Source: Calditrichia bacterium
GTDB lineage: Bacteria > Calditrichota > Calditrichia > RBG-13-44-9
Direction: 5' to 3'
DNA length: 11,335 bases
Assembly: GCA_026991005.1 (NCBI GenBank)
Contig: JALXCH010000581.1
Coordinates: 1-11,335, forward strand
Made by a program: the position numbers and the translations under genes. Each line of letters begins with the position of its first letter. Position 1 is the stretch's first letter. Shown in pieces: positions 8,228 to 11,335 of the stretch. The notes beneath the pieces were generated by a model, which searched no databases, was not told the DNA's origin, and saw only the letters and a program-made list of their open reading frames with translations.

Positions 8228-11044
8228 TTAGAATGAAACTTCCAGTGTAAAATCAACCCTGCGTCGGGGACCAAATCGATAAGGTTGATCCCAGTATGTG
8301 GAAGAATAAATTTTCCGATTAATGAAGCGGCGGATGTAATTACCGGGATCGTCAGCTTTTCCGGTTTCGGTAAATACATCCAGCGCGTTTTTGCGGTCGA
8401 ATAGGTTAAACACCAGAATACCAAAGGTATATTTCATACCCCATAATTCGAAATTTTTCCGAAAATGCATATTGAACTGAATATACCAGGGTTCACGCTC
8501 GGAATTAGTGGGACCGGCAATGCCGTTGTGTGTAGGAGTGTAAGGTGCACCACTGGTTGCCACAAAGATTAAATCCACCCGACTGTGAGCCAGAGGACGT
8601 ACACCAAACAGTTTAAATCCCTGATGCGGCGGAATGACATAAGCCCCACTCAGGTTCATATCGTGGGTGCGGTCGTATCCCATCAGGAATTCCCGACGGG
8701 GCTGAGTTTCCCGGGTATACTCCCGACGATAACTCTCCCAGGGATCTTTAGTATTAGCTGTCGCCCGGGAGAGGGTGTACTGAATCATCCCAGCGAATCG
8801 ATTTTTACGGAAACGAATATTCAGGTCAAATCCGCGTGCCGTGGCGTAATCCCGGTTCACAAACACATAGTAAGAACGCGGGAAGCGAGGTACCCGCTCG
8901 GTGGAGGTTAAATTGTTGTACTCTTTCGACCATCCAATTAACTGGAAGACAAATCCTTCCATCAACTCGGCATTCAGACCAAATTCGTAAGAAGTTACCT
9001 TCTGGCTTTTCAGCAATGCGTTTCCTACCAGAGGTCGAATAGCTTCCAGGCTCTGCTGGGAGTTCAGGTACACATTCCGATAGGTGGGGAACTGGTAAAA
9101 CTGACCATATCCGAAAGTAAAAGTGGATTTCTCGGTAATCACATGGGAGAAACCCAGACGGGGACTGATTTGATAGGTGGTCTTCGAGTCCACCAATTTA
9201 GTGTTGGGATCGTACGGATTTTCCCACATTTTCGAACGCGGGTTGTTCATATCCACGCGGATACCCGCATTAATGGTCATATAATCGTACTCAATTTTAT
9301 CCTGAATGTAGAAACTACCTTCGATGGGGTGTTTTTTGTAGTAATCGTAGTAGGGATTCGCCAACCAGGGGAGCTGTACTTCGTTGAAGTACAGGTCGTG
9401 CTGTTTGTAGCTAACTCCGGTTTTGATTTGATGATGCTTGTTCACCTGAGAGGTGATGTCGGCCACAGCTTCCCAGGTCTGGGCATAACTGCGATGATGA
9501 TAGCGGTCGTTCCCCTGCGCGAAAAATTCGTAGGAGAGGTACAGGTCGTAGTCGTACCAATCTTTGGGGATCCATTCTTTAATAATCGGATCATAATATA
9601 CGGTACGTCCATGCTCATCGATTTTGGTTTCCCAGTTGTTCACATCGGGAGGTGGATAAGGACGTCGGTATTCATCCGCATCCAGCCAGCGGCCCGTTTT
9701 GGGATCTTTACAACCGATGTTCATTTCCTGGTAAAAGCGAGACCCACGTACTGTGTAGAAGGTGTTTTTACTGAGCATGTGCGTCCAGACGAATGCCTGC
9801 CGATCGGCATTTTGCCGCACAATATTGCGCCCATCTTCATAGAACCGATACCAGTGATTTTCTGTGTTAAACGTTCGAAATTCGGTACCCACCACCCAGT
9901 TGGAGACTTCCAGCTTCATGGAAGGTGCCAGGTCGAACGTTAATTTTGCAAACAAATCCCAGTCATGGTTAAATCCAAACGCTTTCCAGCCTTTATAACG
10001 GTCGTAACGATGAGCATGCTGGATGTGCTGTTCCTGGAATTCATCCCAGGTCAAACCGGTTTTATCTAGCAATCGGGGATCCCAGCGATTGGCGAGCGTA
10101 TCGGAAGGATCAAACACAATATTATCGAACTGATATACATTGTATTTCCGTGTTGTTTTGCGCCCGCTCATCATAAATTTGATGTGCTTGTTGGTGAAGG
10201 GTACCGGACCGCCAAAAGCTCCCGAAATTCGTCCATATTTTCGTAAGCGGTCGGGCTCAAAGCCCAGTGCACTGGTTTCCAGATTGATGTTTCCTTCGTA
10301 ATTGTTACCTCCAGAACGAGTCACCACGTTAAAAATGGCCGACATGGCATCACCGTATTCGGCATTGAACACACCGGTTTTCATATCCACTTGCTCGTAG
10401 GCAAATTTATTAAGTTGAATTCCTTTGTAGCGCCCACCATAAATGGGGTTTTCGATGTACATACCGTCCACCATGTAACCGATTTCGGCAGCGCGGCCAC
10501 CGCGCACGTGCACTTCTTCGATACCGCGATCTTCAAATCCGGGAATTCCTTTCAACGATCCTTCAATCCGAATCACACCGGCTTGAATCGCTACCAGGTC
10601 CGAAAAATCGCGCACCGGCAACGATTTAATCTCTTCCCGGTCGATAATCACCTTTTTGGTAGTAACATCTTTTTCTACCGTTAGTTTTTGTTCCGCCACT
10701 ACTTCAATTACCTCACCCTGAATAGCTTCGGGGCGGAGTTTGAAATCCAGTTTGGTAGTCTGATCCAGATACACCTTTACCCCGGGATGCACAACGGTCT
10801 GGTAGCCAATCATGGATACTTCCACCGTATATTCCCCGATGGGCACATTAATAATGTAGAAATATCCATCCATATCTGTGGCTGCACCCATACCCGTCCC
10901 CTTCAAAATGACATTGGCTCCAATTAACGGTTCACCAGTCTGGGCATCACGAACCGTTCCCGCAATTTTACCGGTAGTTCCCGCCATGGCCACAAATGTC
11001 AGAAAAAGGATTAACAAGAGCCCTGATAAAATTTTCTTGTGCAT
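8228..11044 (-). CDS. TonB-dependent outer-membrane receptor with N-terminal carboxypeptidase-regulatory-like domain
   Basis: A 938-residue outer-membrane transporter expected to use TonB-ExbBD energy to import a ligand. Residues 1-21 are a signal peptide (VAMA, then Gly22). Residues 25-104 form a carboxypeptidase-D regulatory-like domain (GKIAGTVRDAQTGEPLIGAN, then DMDGYFYIINVPIGEYTVEV), as in SusC-type and other FCB receptors. Residues about 118-248 form the plug, with SLPVRDFSDLVAIQAGV (141-157), VHVRGG (179-183 region), GYMVDGMYIENP (189-200) and FNAEYGDAMSAIFNVVTRSG (226-245). The remaining ~690 residues alternate strands with long aromatic loops and end VDFTLEVSF, with the terminal Phe of a barrel. 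GAGGG at 11053-11049 precedes the ATG. It is the first gene of the unit, behind a strong promoter. No SusD-like gene follows, so this is not a standard SusCD pair. The ligand cannot be read from the sequence: glycans, peptides and metal chelates are all possible. Confidence 0.93.
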   Translation of the reverse strand: MHKKILSGLLLILFLTFVAMAGTTGKIAGTVRDAQTGEPLIGANVILKGTGMGAATDMDGYFYIINVPIGEYTVEVSMIGYQTVVHPGVKVYLDQTTKLDFKLRPEAIQGEVIEVVAEQKLTVEKDVTTKKVIIDREEIKSLPVRDFSDLVAIQAGVIRIEGSLKGIPGFEDRGIEEVHVRGGRAAEIGYMVDGMYIENPIYGGRYKGIQLNKFAYEQVDMKTGVFNAEYGDAMSAIFNVVTRSGGNNYEGNINLETSALGFEPDRLRKYGRISGAFGGPVPFTNKHIKFMMSGRKTTRKYNVYQFDNIVFDPSDTLANRWDPRLLDKTGLTWDEFQEQHIQHAHRYDRYKGWKAFGFNHDWDLFAKLTFDLAPSMKLEVSNWVVGTEFRTFNTENHWYRFYEDGRNIVRQNADRQAFVWTHMLSKNTFYTVRGSRFYQEMNIGCKDPKTGRWLDADEYRRPYPPPDVNNWETKIDEHGRTVYYDPIIKEWIPKDWYDYDLYLSYEFFAQGNDRYHHRSYAQTWEAVADITSQVNKHHQIKTGVSYKQHDLYFNEVQLPWLANPYYDYYKKHPIEGSFYIQDKIEYDYMTINAGIRVDMNNPRSKMWENPYDPNTKLVDSKTTYQISPRLGFSHVITEKSTFTFGYGQFYQFPTYRNVYLNSQQSLEAIRPLVGNALLKSQKVTSYEFGLNAELMEGFVFQLIGWSKEYNNLTSTERVPRFPRSYYVFVNRDYATARGFDLNIRFRKNRFAGMIQYTLSRATANTKDPWESYRREYTRETQPRREFLMGYDRTHDMNLSGAYVIPPHQGFKLFGVRPLAHSRVDLIFVATSGAPYTPTHNGIAGPTNSEREPWYIQFNMHFRKNFELWGMKYTFGILVFNLFDRKNALDVFTETGKADDPGNYIRRFINRKIYSSTYWDQPYRFGPRRRVDFTLEVSF

Positions 11045-11171
11045 ACTACCCTCGCAGTTTTAAAAACATCTCTATCATTACTCACTAAAAAATTTAAGCC
11101 AAATAAAATTATGTTCTATACCAAAAAACGTGGGCTTTAATATATTTATGCAGGTATTCTCTCCCTATGCG
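11045..11171 (-). other. Untranslated leader of the four-gene unit
   Basis: If transcription starts about seven bases after the -10 box (near 11165), the first message has a leader of about 120 nt. It is AT-rich and contains no credible short reading frame with a ribosome site. It holds one weak potential pairing (11140-11133 with 11100-11093, one mismatch, long loop) followed by six T. I do not recognise a riboswitch fold. Confidence 0.4.
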
Positions 11172-11207
11172 ATTATATTCCATTAGGTGTGCTCGTATCA
11201 AGGGAGA
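11160..11207. repeat. Perfect 7-bp inverted repeat bracketing the promoter (operator candidate)
   Basis: On the plus strand TCTCCCT (11160-11166) is matched by its reverse complement AGGGAGA (11201-11207). One arm overlaps the outer edge of the -35 box by one base; the other covers the expected start point. The centres are 41 bp apart, about four helical turns, so a dimeric or looping repressor could bind both arms on one face. A chance origin is possible because the region is rich in TCTC. Confidence 0.35.
11172..11201 (-). promoter_or_regulatory. Sigma70-type promoter of the four-gene unit
   Basis: On the minus strand TTGATA (11201-11196, five of six consensus matches) and TATAAT (11177-11172, perfect) are separated by 18 bases. 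The promoter lies about 128 bases upstream of the receptor start codon in a region with no gene, and is the best promoter match I see in the window. The predicted start point is near 11165. The housekeeping consensus, with no Bacteroidota-type TAnnTTTG element, agrees with an organism outside Bacteroidota. Confidence 0.7.
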
Positions 11208-11227
11208 AATGACGAATGCTGTATCAA
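11190..11227 (-). repeat. Two near-identical direct repeats at and upstream of the -35 box
   Basis: On the minus strand TTGATACAGCA (11227-11217) and TTGATACGAGCA (11201-11190) differ by one inserted G and are 26 bp apart. The second copy contains the -35 box. They could be sites for a regulator or simply a chance duplication. Confidence 0.3.
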
Positions 11228-11335
11228 CTGTTAAATTTCTGAATTCTCTCCATCTTAAATAAAAAATCTCTACAAAATAAATATTTCAATTCAAATTATC
11301 AATCTCTTTCTTTTTAAAAAAACTCTCTCTTACTA

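Noticed and set aside
9143..9943. A 266-codon open frame on the plus strand
   Set aside because: It lies wholly antisense to the TonB receptor barrel, whose homology is clear. It has no ribosome site or recognisable domain and is best explained as a shadow of minus-strand codon use.
8228..11044. Calling the receptor SusC and its neighbour SusD
   Set aside because: The neighbour has no lipoprotein cysteine, no recognisable SusD helical repeats and a T9SS-like tail, so the SusCD label would be wrong on present evidence.
11087..11140. Possible attenuator hairpin in the leader (pairing of 11140-11133 with 11100-11093, then six T)
   Set aside because: The stem is only five contiguous pairs plus two beyond a mismatch, with a loop of about 32 bases; this is too weak to call in such AT-rich sequence.

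Overview
The window looks like chromosome of a bacterium from the Fibrobacterota-Chlorobiota-Bacteroidota (FCB) side of the tree. Calditrichota (Caldithrix-like) is my best guess, with KSB1, Ignavibacteriota or Marinimicrobia-type lineages as alternatives. This rests on four things. Two C-terminal sorting domains of the type IX secretion (T9SS) / FlgD-Ig-like kind end large secreted proteins. A PorV/PorQ-family barrel sits between those two genes. A TonB-dependent receptor carries an N-terminal carboxypeptidase-regulatory-like domain. Good Shine-Dalgarno sequences precede every gene, which is unlike typical Bacteroidota. The lineage is an inference from protein style; no marker gene is present.

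Every real gene lies on the minus strand, so the window reads from right to left. Positions 11335-11045 are an AT-rich upstream region with a strong sigma70-type promoter (TTGATA, 18 bp, TATAAT) inside a perfect 7-bp inverted repeat, followed by a leader of about 120 nt. Four genes follow with gaps of only 29, 32 and 45 bp, each with its own ribosome binding site: a TonB-dependent outer-membrane receptor (11044-8228), a 1090-residue secreted protein of unknown function with a T9SS-like C-terminal domain (8198-4926), a PorV/PorQ-family outer-membrane barrel (4893-3871), and a 954-residue multidomain secreted protein with two jelly-roll domains, FnIII and a sorting domain (3825-961). A perfect 14-bp hairpin followed by a T-rich stretch (928-895, then 894-880) ends this unit. 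Beyond it is the 5' part of a separate gene for a secreted subtilisin-like (S8) protease (724 to the left edge, incomplete).

As a unit this reads as an outer-membrane and cell-surface module: a TonB-driven barrel, two large T9SS-type cargo proteins, and a PorV-like protein that could escort or anchor them. No SusD-like lipoprotein is present, so it is not an ordinary SusCD pair. The 1090-residue protein could fill the surface partner role, but that is inference. I see no RNA genes, CRISPR arrays, insertion sequences, integrases or phage genes. Long plus-strand open frames are antisense shadows of the real genes.
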